A stretch of 64,000 nucleotides of DNA from Panulirus ornatus (GCF_036320965.1 NC_092228.1:10864262-10928261); one strand, 5' to 3'; counted from the stretch's first letter, positions 35,880-47,394 are shown. The notes: generated by a model not told the origin, from the sequence alone. Numbers and translations: made by a program.

Positions 35880-35882
<3 letters not shown>
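34736..35882. other. Unassigned DNA
   Basis: Contains a G run near 35590. The minus frame 34927-35292 has no motif I recognise. Confidence 0.45.

Positions 35883-35938
<56 letters not shown>
35883..35938. repeat. (CA)n microsatellite
   Basis: About 28 CA units. Confidence 0.97.
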
Positions 35939-35940
<2 letters not shown>

Positions 35941-36310
35941 CCACCACAATCATCGCTTGCACACCATGAACCTCCTACACCACCGTCGCACAACCGTACC
36001 TCCAGCGCCGCTTGCAACATCATCACAACAACCCCGCACCCTCACCCTCACGCCTCATCCACCTTCTCCCCTAACCTCAATCACCATTCACCAATACCTT
36101 CACCTACCCCGTTCATACTACCACCGCTCATAAACACACACAACCCATCCCACCTTAGAGAACCGACGCACGATAATCCGAACACGTAAACTCTAAAGAC
36201 CTCCTAATCTCTGCGGATGAAGTGCCTTCTCCGCGCGCATCCCCTTCACAAGTTACGCTCGGAAGCATAAATTATCGGACGCACTTCAAAGCGTATATAT
36301 AAAAGACTGA
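35939..36310. other. Unassigned CA/CT-rich DNA
   Basis: Low-complexity ACC and CAC words on the + strand, with no gene. Confidence 0.4.
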
Positions 36311-36314
36311 AGCG

Positions 36315-36505
36315 GGGCGTGTGTATGTGTGTAAATCAAGCGTCTGTATATGTACAAAATGCGTGTGTATGTGTGTGCGTAAACCAGGTGTCTGTGTATG
36401 TACAAAATGCGCGCGCGCATGTGTGTGTACGTGTGTGTGTGTGTGTGTGTGTGGTGTGTGGTGTGTGGGTGGGTGGGTGGGTGGGTGCGTGCGTGTGTAA
36501 ATCAG
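36315..36505 (+). repeat. GT-rich degenerate repeat with GCGTCTGTATATGTACAA
   Basis: CGTCTGTATATGTACAAAAT, GTGTCTGTGTATGTACAAAA and CGTCTAGCTATGTACAAACT, near 36339, 36387 and 36506, are spaced by GT runs. A GGGT run lies at 36465-36488. Confidence 0.75.
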
Positions 36506-36943
36506 GCGTCTAGCTATGTACAAACTGCGTGTTCCTGTAGAATGGTTGCAGGGGGCACGTAAGTGAACCTGTGCAAGTGCGGTATCTACGGACGCGAGTT
36601 ATGAGTCTGAGACGAGGTGCCGCTCCCACCGACGGATGATCCAAGACCTTGGAAGTTTCACGCCACCGTTGCGATACGAGTAACGAGAAGGAGGAGGAGG
36701 GGAGTTGCGTTGGAGTTCCTGGAACGGGAGAGTTGCGACAGCGTGGATGGCCGGTGCGAAGGGGCGGCAAGGTGACTGGCTGGAGGTGATGGTACGTCGT
36801 ATGGCTGAACGTCAGAAAATAATGTGGGGGGAAAAAAAAAAATACCTTTTTTCTTGGACCAACCGCTAAAGCACGGGCAGGAACACGCCCTACTCGTGGC
36901 CATCTTTGACGAAAAGAAAAGTAACAACAACGAGAAAAGAATG

Positions 36944-36948
<5 letters not shown>
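36506..36948. other. Unassigned DNA
   Basis: An A run lies at 36832-36842. No gene is recognised. Confidence 0.4.
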
Positions 36949-36950
<2 letters not shown>

Positions 36951-37010
<60 letters not shown>

Positions 37011-37012
37011 GT
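36951..37012. repeat. (GA)n microsatellite
   Basis: About 30 GA units with one GC interruption. Confidence 0.96.
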
Positions 37013-37326
37013 AATCAAAACTACTAAGGCGTTTGCGCAGACGTAACTCTTACGGTCAGGGAGGTTTAAGGGAAGAAGGAAAGACGAAAGACTGATAGCC
37101 ACCCATTCTGTAGCTTCGCTGTTCTAGGAAAGAAAGAAAGACATCACAACGGTTAATCCCTGTGAGGATGGTCACCACACAGAAACTATGGGAGGAAGCA
37201 GCCACTCGCACGTTCCGGGTGCAGACCTTTGTGGCCGGGGATACCAGCAGGCAGGCAGGCATGCTACAGGAAGCTGTGTCTAAAACAATATCTAAAGAAC
37301 AAAGGGGAAGAAGGAAGCCACATCAG

Positions 37327-37405
37327 AGCGGACGGAATGGGACAAGAACGGACGGAATGGGACAAGAAAGGAAGGAATGGGACAAGAACGGAAGGAATGG
37401 GACAG
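37327..37405. repeat. 20-bp short tandem repeat, four copies
   Basis: GGACGGAATGGGACAAGAAC repeats with A/G changes (GGAAGGAATGG). The last unit changes to GACAGCTG. Confidence 0.93.
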
Positions 37406-38120
37406 CTGAAGAGAGTGAACAAGCCGTAAGGCTTCCGACTCCATTTCGGCCCAGAGAGAGAGAGAGATGAAAGAGGATCCACACCCTATACATGCGAGCA
37501 ATACACCATAACAAGGTCCTTGTTAGGTAGGTTGCAGCTACTCAGAAGGACAACAATTTCAACACCTACACAACAAATCCAGCTTCCAGGAAGCAATCTT
37601 CTGGAATGCTCGTTATGAGGGGGTTTCCAGGACAGGGTAGAAATTATAGCTTTGCCCAACATTGTTTACACCGTTACACAGTTGAATTAGAATGTTCTGA
37701 AACATAACTGTGGAAAAATAGTGGAATTTGGATGATATATAAGTAGAAATTACATTTTTTTTTTATAAATGAATTTAGCTATTCCATAAAATCGCACAGG
37801 TTCAAGTTCAGTGCGAGAAAAAGACCGAATACCCGAGTGAGCGGAAAGAGGAAGCGAGCTGAAGTATGCAGAGTGGAATTATCGACAGAGGAGCGAGTAG
37901 GGTTAGTGGCGGGAGAAAGATTATCATACACGGAGAGAGTAAAGAAGGCGGGTGATGGTGAAGAAGCCACACGGAACGCCAATTATGACAGTGATGGAAG
38001 GGAGAAGTCGCTCCATCACATGACCGTGACGGGATGGTAAGAGCGGAACAGGAAGACGCAGGGAAGCAGAATGAAAGGAGGTTTAGAAAACGGAGACTCA
38101 TGACGCATGGCTTCAGATGC

Positions 38121-38125
<5 letters not shown>
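37406..38125. other. Unassigned DNA
   Basis: AT-rich to 37800, then mixed. No gene is recognised. Confidence 0.4.

Positions 38126-38190
<65 letters not shown>
38126..38190. repeat. (GA)n microsatellite
   Basis: About 32 GA units. Confidence 0.97.
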
Positions 38191-38193
<3 letters not shown>

Positions 38194-38362
38194 CACAAAC
38201 GACAGATGGCCTGTATGTCGACTGACAGGTTGGAGGGATGGATGAAGAACGATCGGGTATTACCCGTGCGGTGTGGTAAGGTGTGGTAAGAAGGCAGGTT
38301 TGGCGGTCGGTGGGGGTAAGTGTGATGGTCCTTGGTTTATTCTGGAGTTCTAACGAATTTAC

Positions 38363-38554
38363 GTCAAGCTTCCTAACCCCCAACAGCCGGTGTATTTTCG
38401 TGGCTAGATCATCCAAGATTATGTGGTCTGCAGTGCCAGGCTGATGGGAGAGATTCATAATCACATACAGTATTTCCCCTTGCACCTGTTCGATGTTTTC
38501 GTCCATTGGATATCTCGCAATAGGTGCCAACAGACTGGAGACCCAGTGACCCCT
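38363..38554 (-). CDS. Possible orphan internal exon, unknown family
   Basis: On the minus strand an AAACAG acceptor at 38560-38555 opens a 192-base frame of exactly 64 codons that ends at a GAC|GTAAAT donor at 38363/38362. The peptide begins RGHWVSSLLAPIARYPMDEN and includes ILYVIMNLSHQPGTADHIIL and LATKIHRLLGVRKLD. Its composition is that of a globular protein, with alternating hydrophobic and charged residues and no low complexity, unlike neighbouring frames. The frame stays open beyond the donor. Against it: the polypyrimidine tract before the acceptor is poor, no partner exon was found, and I do not recognise the family. It may be an exon of a gene extending beyond the window, a transposon relic, or chance. 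Confidence 0.25.
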
Positions 38555-38599
38555 CTGTTTACAATATATTCCCTACACTACCAGTAACAACTCTATCCA

Positions 38600-39675
38600 T
38601 TTCCGTTCTTCACTTCGTACAAATTCTGTCCCGTCTTTGAACCCAGCATTAATTCCCGTGATTAAATTCAGTACTGAACCTTCCACTGGCTTGGATGTCT
38701 GAGCGAAACCATCCAAACAATATGCCTTGAGCTCGCAAGGAAATTATAATTCAGGTTCTGGGAATCCGGGAATGTCTTACTTCCCGTTTCTAAAAGGTGT
38801 TTTTTTTTTCTCTTTCTCTTCTCTCACTCTACCCTTCCTTCCTTCCTTCCTTCCACCCTTCGCTCCTTCTCCATTTCCCCTCCTGCAGCCAAGACCTTTT
38901 CTTTCCATTTAGGCTCCAGACTCCCACCAGACTAGCGATGGCTACCATATACGTCTCTCGCAAACGTGTACACGCGCCATAGGACGAGCTGCCACACTTC
39001 AGAAACTCGTGTTACCTCTTGGTGCGTGGCCAATCGTCGGACGTAAATGACCGTGGCGCTCGCCTACCCCAACCATGCCACCACAGGACCACCGTGGACT
39101 TCTTGTTACGCGAGGAAGAACTGGGGGCCTGGCAAGGTTCTTTATGGCAGAGGTTTACGTGGACGGGAGGAGGAGGAGGGACGACCCTCGCCATGGTCAA
39201 GGTCAACCCAAAAAGGGACATTTACCATATTCTCCATTTGTCAAGTTTTTTACCACTGAAATATCCCTTACTATTAGCCCCATGTCCAATACCAAAGAGG
39301 TGACTGAAGTACACATAGGAATGAGCCTTCTGTGGGAATAACTCTGCAGAACTGGGGGGCGCCCCCTGACCGACCACAACCCCAACAGGCTGGTTTAAGG
39401 CAAGGAATCCTCATCCCCTGGCGGAAGGTTTAGCGGCCCTACAACCCCACCAATGAAGTAACTAAAAAAGACATCCGTTTCACGTAGCAAGTATTGCCCT
39501 GGTGAGCGGTACCTTAACCAGTCTGGTTTTCCAACTTTTGCCAATTTACGCTTAGACGCCCTGATCCTTACTACATGACCTAACGAGTTGCGCTTTCAGA
39601 GTAGATATTACACACTTATGGTACTTCGTGGGCCTGCCTGCCTGCCTGGTCGACCAACGACCCAACCCAGGGTAT
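38600..39675. other. Unassigned DNA
   Basis: Holds a T run at 38801-38810 and CCTT tetramers at 38836-38855. Overlapping frames at 39012-39341 are not convincing. Confidence 0.45.
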
Positions 39676-39677
39676 AA

Positions 39678-39800
39678 GGGGGGTTAAGTGGCCCTTGAAG
39701 ACGGCGCCTAAAGTGACCCCGAGGTATGAACCCCTGGGCACCAACCATGGCCTAGCCTTTGACCTGACCCTCGAGAGCCAGGTTCAAAGGCCTAAATGAG
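39678..39800. repeat. Foldback repeat, copy D (diverged)
   Basis: The core CCTTTGACCTGACCCTCGAG then AGCCAGGTTCAAAGG forms an inverted repeat. The flank GGCCCTTGAAGACGG and GAACCCCTGGGCACC correspond to the left arm of the family. The right arm is largely lost. Confidence 0.55.
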
Positions 39801-40850
39801 TCCACTGAGTGTGACTGGATGGTTAGGTAGAAAGTCGAGTGTGCTTGGTTACAGAGCTGGTTCGCTGGGTGAGGCAGAAGATCTGATAGTGATTGATGGG
39901 CCATCTGGCTGAGGTCCTGGGAGGATTGCACGACTGACCGGTTGGGTCGGGCGGCCAATGTGTGTCCTGTTAGGTGGGGGTGGTGGGGTGGGCACCGGCC
40001 GGCTAATTGTACTGACCGGCCTGTTTAGTTACCTGGCCAATTCATCACTACACCGGAAAGGTTCGCCTTTGCGGGCCAGCTGGGTAAAAATGGACAGCTG
40101 CTTTAATGAATGGACGACTGGGAAAGGCAGCTGGTTAGCACAAGAGCGATCGCGGCACACAACGGTAAAGAATTAACGGTACATGCCGGACATCCCGGGC
40201 CAGCTCAAAGAGACAACAAACCACGCCTTAACCTCACCTCATCCCTTCTTTGCTACTCGTACGAAAAAGAAAAAAATCTAATCAACGATGAATCGACCAG
40301 AAATTCCTACATATCATGAATAATTCGAGGTCTTCAATCATTTCAGGGGAAGGTAAGCTATGCTAAAGAGGACTAATACCTATAGATTCCTTACATATAT
40401 TACTCTGTGTGACAGATGAGAGGTCGGACTCGCTGTAAAAGTCGCCACAAGCCGCAGCGAGCCCATCCTGACTCGTGTACATCGCTACAGGAAAAGTCTC
40501 CATCCACATCCACAGTGAGCAGTCTCCAGAACCAGTAGACTCCCAACCTGATGTTCGTGTGCAGACCCCTTGTTTAATTCCACTTCTACGTTTACAATCA
40601 TAACGTCTACATGGCATACAATTCCTCCCTACATTTCTAGGCTCTAAAAAAATCTTATCATCATTATCATCACTATCATCATCATCATCATCATCAAAAC
40701 AAGAGTGTTATTTGACGGGAAGACAAGAGAACGAATACTCATCACAACCAGCTAACTATATCGGCGCTACAATGCATACTTATATATGCTACTCTATTCT
40801 CTGGTTAGCGAGTCCTGTGGCTGGACGGGCCGGGACAGTGGACGGAAGAA
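39801..40850. other. Unassigned DNA
   Basis: An ATC run lies at 40657-40695. The minus frame 40363-40617 has natural-looking composition but no recognised motif. Confidence 0.45.
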
Positions 40851-40854
40851 GGGG

Positions 40855-41160
40855 AGAGCAACAGAGGCTGAAGGTGTCAGTGACGACACAGGCTACAGGT
40901 GTCAATGACAACGCTGGCTGCAGGTGTCAGTGGCGACAACCCAGGCTGTCTAGGTGTCAAATGACAACAACACTAGCTCAGGGTGTCGATGATGCCACCA
41001 CAGGTTGTAGGTGTCATTACCAACAACACGCGATGCAGGTGTGTGTGACGGCAACGACGGAGACTGCGGGTGTCAGTGACAACACCGCAGACTGTCCACG
41101 TCACAGGCAGACAACAAAGGCCGTGGGGTGTCAATAAATACGAGCTGCGGGTGTCAACGC
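40855..41160 (+). repeat. Degenerate minisatellite, about 40-bp period
   Basis: The phrase CAGGTGTCA(A/G)TGACAAC recurs seven or eight times with GGCTG or GACTG between copies. Several units keep the E-box CAGGTG. Confidence 0.75.
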
Positions 41161-41340
41161 CATTAATAAGACGCGCGATGTACTTCGCGAAATCTTTTTA
41201 GTTCCTCCGGACACAAAATGACCCGGGCGCACGTAAGGACGAGAGCGTCCAAGGGCCGAGAGGCACTGGTTTAAATGGTGGATCAACGGTGTGACCGTCT
41301 TCGGAAGCAGCCAGAGGAGGCCATTCTCCACCCTCACCTG

Positions 41341-41790
41341 ACGAAGGCCACTAGGGAGGGGAGGACGATGGACTGTGGGTTGTGCAGGGTGGCGTTAAGA
41401 CTGCAGTGTGGGTTTGTGGGAGGAAGTGGGAAGGAGGCATAGTGGGTGTAGGGGTGATCCGGAGTAGATAACAAAGCGGCGTGTGGGTGTGTGTAGGGGG
41501 AAGGCGTGGGCAAGGCGGTGCGGGAGGCGGGAGGGAGCTGCTGCATCGTGGATGGCGTGCAACTTGGAAGGAGGGGAGGAGGGATGGGAGGAGAGGGAGG
41601 TAAGGGGATGTCAGAGAGGTAAGAGAGCGGGTGGAGGGTGTGGTGGAGGAGAGGAGAGGTTGGGGGGGTCAGGGCTGGAATTCAAGGCCAATCCGCCAAC
41701 CGCCATTCATTGTTGCGGGGGGGCCCTCGCACACTCCCGCCCGCCACCGCCTCATACTCGGCCTAAACGCCTCCTCACCCTCACCCTCAC
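41341..41790 (+). repeat. G-rich low-complexity stretch
   Basis: GGAGG, GGTGG and GTGTGGG words predominate until a short (CA)n array at 41790-41818. No gene is recognised. Confidence 0.55.
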
Positions 41791-41821
<31 letters not shown>

Positions 41822-41958
41822 CAGGGCAGAGGTTCATCCTGGATCCGTCCTCACCAGCTCATTCCAGGCCAGGCTGGTTCCAGTAAACCCGCAGCCAGGC
41901 TAACGTGGCCGCAGGACGCCTATTTGGCCAGACCGGCATTATCCTGGTCGCGGATGCT

Positions 41959-43505
41959 TGTATGTGCCACGTGGTCAAGGTGCAGTCTGTACGTGCCGCG
42001 TGGCCAAGGGGCAGTCTGTACGTGCCGCGTGGCCAAGGGGCAGTCTGTACGTGCCGCGTGGTCAAGGTGCAGTCTGTACGTGCCGCGTGGTCAAGGTGCA
42101 GTCTGTACGTGCCGCGTGGTCAAGGTGCAGTCTGTACGTGCCGAGTGGTCAAGGTGCAGTCTGTACGTGCCACGTTGTCAAAGTGAAGTATGTATGTGCC
42201 ACGTGGTCAAGGTGCAGTCTGTACGTGCCGCGTGGTCAAGGTGCAGTCTGTACGTGCCGCGTGGTTAAGGTGCAGTCTGTACGTGCCGCGTGGTCAAGGT
42301 GCAGTATGTACGTGCCGCGTGGCCAAGGTGCAGTCTGTACGTGCCGCGTGGTCAAGGTGCAGTCTGTACGTGCCACGTGGTCAGGGGGCAGTCTGTACGT
42401 GTCACGTCGTCAAAGTGAAGTATGTACGTGCTACGTGGTCAAGGTGCAGTCTGTACGTGCCGAGTGGTCAAGGTGCAGTCTGTACGTGCCACGTTGTCAA
42501 AGTGAAGTATGTATGTGCCACGTGGTCAAGGTGCAGTCTGTACGTGCCGCGTGGTCAAGGTGCAGTCTGTACGTGCCGCGTGGTTAAGGTGCAGTCTGTA
42601 CGTGCCGCGTGGTCAAGGTGCAGTCTGTACGTGCCGCGTGGTCAAGGTGCAGTCTGTACGTGCCGCGTGGTCAAGGTGCAGTCTGTACGTGCCGCGTGGT
42701 CAAGGTGCAGTCTGTACGTGCCGCGTGGTCAAGGGGCAGTCTGTACGTGCCACGTGGTCAGGGGGCAGTCTGTACGTGTCACGTCGTCAAAGTGAAGTAT
42801 GTACGTGCCACGTGGTCAAGGTGCAGTCTGTACGTGCCGCGTGGTCAAGGTGCAGTCTGTACGTGCCGCGTGGTCAAGGTGCAGCCTGTACGTGCCGCGT
42901 GGCCAAGGGGCAGTCTGTACGTGCCGCGTGGTCAAGGTGCAGTCTGTACGTGCCGAGTGGTCAAGGTGCAGTCTGTACGTGCCACGTGGTCAAAGTGAAG
43001 TATGTATGTGCCACGTGGTCAAGGTGCAGTCTGTACGTTCCGCGTGGTCAAGGTGCAGTATATACGTGCCCACGTGGTCAGTGCAGCTACGGCGTGCACA
43101 GTTGTACGTGCCGCGTGCTCAAGGTGCGGTATATACGTGCCACGTGGTCAAGGTGCAGTACATACGCGCCACGTGGTTGAGGTGCAGTATGTACGTGCCA
43201 CGTGGTTAAGGTGCAGTCTGTACGTGCCACGTGGTCAAGGTGCAGTATATACGTGCCACGGGGTTAAGGTACAGTATATACGTGCCACGTGGTCAAGGTG
43301 CAATATATACGTGCGATCGTAGTCAAGGTACAGTACGTACGTGCCACGTGGTTAAGGAACAGTATGTAACGTGCCGCGTGCTCAAGGTGCGGTATATACG
43401 TGCCACGTGGTCAAGGTACAGTACATACGCGTACGTGGTCAAGGTGCAGATTACGTGCCACGTGGTTAAGGTGCAGTCCGGACGTGCCACGTTTTCAAGC
43501 CCTAT
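41959..43505. repeat. 29-bp satellite, about 53 monomers
   Basis: The monomer is GTACGTGCCGCGTGGTCAAG plus GTGCAGTCT. Common variants are GCCACGTGG (a CACGTG palindrome), GCCGAGTGG, CAAGGGGCAG and AAAGTGAAGTAT. Homogeneity is highest at 42000-43000 and falls towards 43500. Since 29 is not a multiple of three, each frame cycles through all three readings of the monomer and stays open for 130-260 codons. These frames are artefacts of the array. Confidence 0.97.
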
Positions 43506-44166
43506 CATGCCTCATTCTGTAGCTACCACGTGACCATCCCAGCCCGTACGTGCCTCAGTCTGTACGTACCATGTGACCAAACCAAAGGCTATTCGTGGTA
43601 CGTGGTCAAGCGTGCAATATACGTGCCATGTCGTCAACTCGCAGTCTGTCCGTGCCACGTGATCAAAACGTTGTCTAATACCAGTGTGTACATGACACGT
43701 GGCCAATCCTCAGTCTCCTTGTGCCTAGTGATCAAGACTCATTCCCGTACGTACACATGGTTAGGGCTGATTTTGTACGTGCCACGTGGTCAAGCCGTCG
43801 TCTGTACGTGCCATGCAGTCAAGCCGTACTCAGTACGTACCACATGGTTAGGCCTAATTTTGCACGAGTCACGTGGACAAGCTTTATTCTGTACGTGCCA
43901 CGTGCCCAAGCCTTACTTTGTAAGTGCCACGTAGTCATGCCGTACTATGTACGTGCCACGTAGTCGAGCCTTATTCCGTAAGTGCCATGGGGTCAAGACT
44001 CGTCTCTGCCACGAGGTCAAGTCTTATTCCATACTCCTCCCGCACTCCAGCCTTACTGTGTACACCCCACGCAGTCCAAGCTGAGCCTGTACGTGCCACG
44101 TGCCCGAGCCTTATTCTGTACGTGCCACGTGCCCGAGCCTTATTCTGTACGTTACGAGTGGTCAAG
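43506..44166. repeat. Diverged flank of the 29-bp satellite
   Basis: Monomers continue with heavy substitution, keeping GTACGTGCCACGTG and TCAAGCC, so the right side of the satellite is older or less homogenised than the left. Confidence 0.9.
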
Positions 44167-44676
44167 CCTCAGTCTGTACTTGCTACGAACCTTCGTATGT
44201 CTGTGCCACACGTAGTCAAGCCTCAGTATGCATGTGCCACACGTAGTCAAGCCTCAGTCTGTACTTGCTACGAACCTTCGTAGGTCTGTGCCACACCTAG
44301 TCAAGCCTCAGTATGCATGTGCCACACGTGGTCAAGCCTCAGTCTGTACTTGCTACGAACCTTCGTAGGTCTGTGCCACACCTAGTCAAGCCTCAGTATG
44401 CATGTGCCACACGTGGTCAAGCCTCAGTCTGTACTTGCTACGAACCTTCGTAGGTCTGTGCCACACCTAGTCAAGCCTCAGTATGCATGTGCCACACGTG
44501 GTCAAGCCTCAGTCTGTACTTGCTACGAACCTTCGTAGGTCTGTGCCACACCTAGTCAAGCCTCAGTATGCATGTGCCACACGTGGTCAAGCCTCAGTCT
44601 GTACTTGCTACGAACCTTCGTAGGTCTGTGCCACACCTAGTCAAGCCTCAGTATGCATGTGCCACACGTGGTCAAG
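44167..44676. repeat. 85-bp higher-order repeat, six units
   Basis: Units start at 44167, 44252, 44337, 44422, 44507 and 44592, exactly 85 bp apart. Each comprises three diverged monomers (25, 29 and 31 bp): CCTCAGTCTGTACTTGCTAC, TTCGTAGGTCTGTGCCACAC, and CCTCAGTATGCATGTGCCAC with its ACGTGGTCAAG end. The last four units are almost identical. Confidence 0.96.
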
Positions 44677-44840
44677 CCTCGGTCATTTTCGTCACGTGGT
44701 CTGGCCCTAGTTTGCACGTACCACGCGGCCAAGCCTCAAGTCTTCTTCAAGCACCACGTGGTCAAGACTCTAAGTCCGTAAGCACCAGGTGATCAAGCTT
44801 CAGCTTGTACGTGGCCAAGTGGTCGAGGCCTCGTCTATCC
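44677..44840. repeat. Decayed end of the satellite
   Basis: Isolated CACGTGGTCAAG words persist to about 44770, after which the pattern is lost. Confidence 0.8.
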
Positions 44841-45155
44841 GACCACGTTACGTGACTACCCATTATGTCTGCTTCGTCCCAGAGTGTATGAAAGCGGTCG
44901 TCTGTATACATACATAACCTGCCTGCCTACCACGCACGTATGCCGCCACATCCACCAACACGAAAAATCCACATCGAAGTCACGCCTGAAAACCCAGCCA
45001 CAAATGCCAAACCAGTCACCACAGTGTGGTCCAGTCAGTCGGTCCATCATCATTCCCCCCCTTTGCCAGTCAATAAGTCCCATCGTGCAAGCAGCCACAC
45101 CCAGGTATCAAGCTCCCTCCCACCCACGGTAAAACCCCCCCAGCATCGTCAGAGT
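44841..45155. other. Unassigned DNA
   Basis: No gene is recognised. Confidence 0.4.
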
Positions 45156-45159
45156 CAAG

Positions 45160-45249
45160 AGGGGAGAGAGAGAGAGATAGAGAGAGAGAGAGGGCCAACA
45201 CACTTGTGATGATCTGGCTTGGCATCATCATTCCCTAGGACCAAGACGC

Positions 45250-45334
<85 letters not shown>
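45160..45334. repeat. Two (GA)n microsatellites
   Basis: A short interrupted GA run (about 45160-45192) and a long pure one (45252-45334, about 41 units). Confidence 0.96.
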
Positions 45335-45336
<2 letters not shown>

Positions 45337-45488
45337 ACACACACACATACACACGAGATATCTTTTACTCTCTTTAGCTTGAGGACTTTGCATGTTTAAC
45401 CGGTAACAAAGGGTCACCATAGGGCGCCAGTCCTGACCAGTCTATACCACATTCACAGACCGTGACGAAAGTGTCAGTCATCTGGAGG

Positions 45489-45512
45489 CAGACAGACAGA
45501 CAGACAGACAGA
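45489..45512. repeat. (CAGA)n microsatellite
   Basis: Six tetranucleotide units. Confidence 0.93.
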
Positions 45513-46170
45513 CACCCCCGCAGGGTCATGGCTGACTGCAAAAGCTCGTCCACTTCCCTCAACTGTGGTAAACAGAGCAGACATCAAGAAACGCTAACAT
45601 TAACCTTGGACCACCGTACAGGCCCGATACACGGCACAATTACCACCAACACAGGCAGAAAAAAAAATAGTATTTCATCCATAAATACACAAGTTGTGAC
45701 GCCATTACTCATTATTGTGCACTAAGTATAAATTTTCAAATATGCTAACATCAATATTCACTGAATAAAACTGTTTCTTGGGTAGTGCGTGGAGGTCTTC
45801 CAGGAAAAAAAAAGGTTAAACCAATACCTTCTCCTAAGGTTTATAATCCACACAGGTTCAAAGTAACGTTTGAGGGCAACTTGACGATTCACACAAGTTT
45901 TGGAGCAGACTGGAGCGTCTTGCGACCGCTTTCTGGCCAGGTCTTCAAAGACGATTCTGGGATCAACGACCCCCCAAAAGACTGACAAGTTCGTGTTCAT
46001 CGACCACAGATTCAAAAATGCAGGAGACTCTTTCTTGTGACTCAATCATCATCCACTTATAAGCTCAAATCTGAGAGTTAGGTCGAAGGCGCTTGGTCTT
46101 TCGAGGTGGTTCTCGAGTTCATCGTCCTCCTGGCGACGCCCACCACGGTCCAGGAGCAGCAGCCTGTGTG
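45513..46170. other. Unassigned DNA
   Basis: Overlapping open frames on the two strands (45785-45985 + and 45758-46045 -) have plausible composition but no motif. I do not call a gene. Confidence 0.4.
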
Positions 46171-46328
46171 CTTCCCAGAGACCACGAGAAGTGGATCCGT
46201 AAACCATGGCGTTAATCGCGCGGCCTAAGTCTGTATGGGTGGAGAGACGCTTCCCAGAGACCACGAGAAGTGGATCCGTAAACCATGGCGTTAATCGCGC
46301 GGCCTAAGTCTGTATGGGTGGAGAGAGA
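46171..46328. repeat. Perfect 79-bp tandem duplication
   Basis: CTTCCCAGAGACCACGAGAA starts at 46171 and 46250. The copies are identical until a GA insertion near 46326. Confidence 0.95.
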
Positions 46329-46687
46329 CGTGGGAAGGCGTATGGGGCGCTGAAGACTCATGTAATGACGGTGTGGCGGACGTGTTTAGTGGGAGACCTC
46401 TGCTGCAAACGCCTTATTTGTGGCCGTGCTCATGTCCGCGCTGATGGTTTCTGCCGTCTAGCTCCACATCCATTCGAATCCATAAACACAGGCTCTGGGG
46501 AACTTATGAAGACGGTCCGGCAGACAAGGGGCTCTTAGGACGGCTGGGGGTTTTGGTTCCTGCGATCCACGAGGGTAAATAGTTCAAGATGCACTGGAAC
46601 ATCCAGTTTTATCGAGCATATCTAAACTCGGCAGGTGAGATATCCGGCGATGTTACGACGTGTAACCCATAACTCCTTCTATCCTTA

Positions 46688-46892
46688 AGTATGGGTCTAG
46701 GACCTTACCTTACGATGGTTTCTGAGGTTTACTACCGTCCCACAGCTCGGTCTAGGACCTTACTTTACCTTACGTATACCTTACACGATGGTTTCTGGGG
46801 GTCTTCTCCCCTCACAGCTCGGCCTAGGACCTAATCTTATCTTATTGAATCTTACACGATAGTTCTGGAGGTCATCTACCCTCCCGCAAACA
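46688..46892 (+). repeat. Dispersed AGGACCTTAC family, copies 2-4 in tandem
   Basis: Three diverged units of about 55-75 bp, each with GGTCTAGGACC or GGCCTAGGACC, CTTAC steps, CGATGGTTTCTG or CGATAGTTCTGG, and a pyrimidine-rich end CCCACAGCTC or CCTCACAGCTC. They match the minus strand of 12142-12252. Confidence 0.85.
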
Positions 46893-47394
46893 CCGTCCGT
46901 CCGAGACTAATGTTTCCTGTGGCTCCTCTGCTCAGTCAGGCTGCTTGAGGCTGCGGTCGCCCGGACTTGCGTAACCACCACATCCTGGTTGATGTGGCAC
47001 ACTTTGTCTCCAGGTCCTCCTCGAGTCTCCCCGCTACACAGCCCAGAGCGCCGTTAATGACTGACAAACATTATATCACCCACAGCGCTTTCTCTTTACT
47101 TGCATTTACCGCATCTTGTCAAGGACATTGTGAGATAATCATTTTTTTTCAACTATTCCACTAAATGAGCATCGTAAAACACCCTGACTTTCACCAATGG
47201 GGAGTTTAATGTCTGGTGTCTGCTCATCTATATACTGCTTGGTAGTTAAACCCCGCAGAACATATGATATACCAGCCAAACTTGTTTTATTTACTTTCCC
47301 AGTAGGATAAACTGGGGGTACACCAGTTTTGACCCAAGTGTACGAGAACCCAACAAAGTTTACACACACAACAGTTTACATTACATAATAAAGG
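46893..47394. other. Unassigned DNA
   Basis: A short inverted repeat AAACTGG...CCAGTTT lies near 47308-47327. No gene is recognised. Confidence 0.4.

Noticed and set aside
37808..38345. Remainder of the 240-codon minus frame downstream of the exon candidate
   Set aside because: It runs through a (GA)n microsatellite as Leu-Ser repeats. Only the 38363-38554 part has globular composition.
40363..40617. Minus-strand frame of natural-looking composition
   Set aside because: Possible AG and GT boundaries exist, but no consistent exon phase, motif or family was evident.
41483..43533. Series of 100-261-codon frames with VPRGQGAVCTCRVVKVQS-like repeats
   Set aside because: The period is 29 bp, so the same peptide repeats are simply the three frames of the satellite monomer in succession. 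A coding array would keep one frame.
41959..44840. Regular 29-bp repeats considered as a CRISPR array
   Set aside because: Units are directly adjacent without unique spacers, and the genome is clearly eukaryotic.
45758..46045. Overlapping frames on both strands, each protein-like in composition
   Set aside because: Two opposite frames compete, neither shows a motif, and no splice framework supports either.
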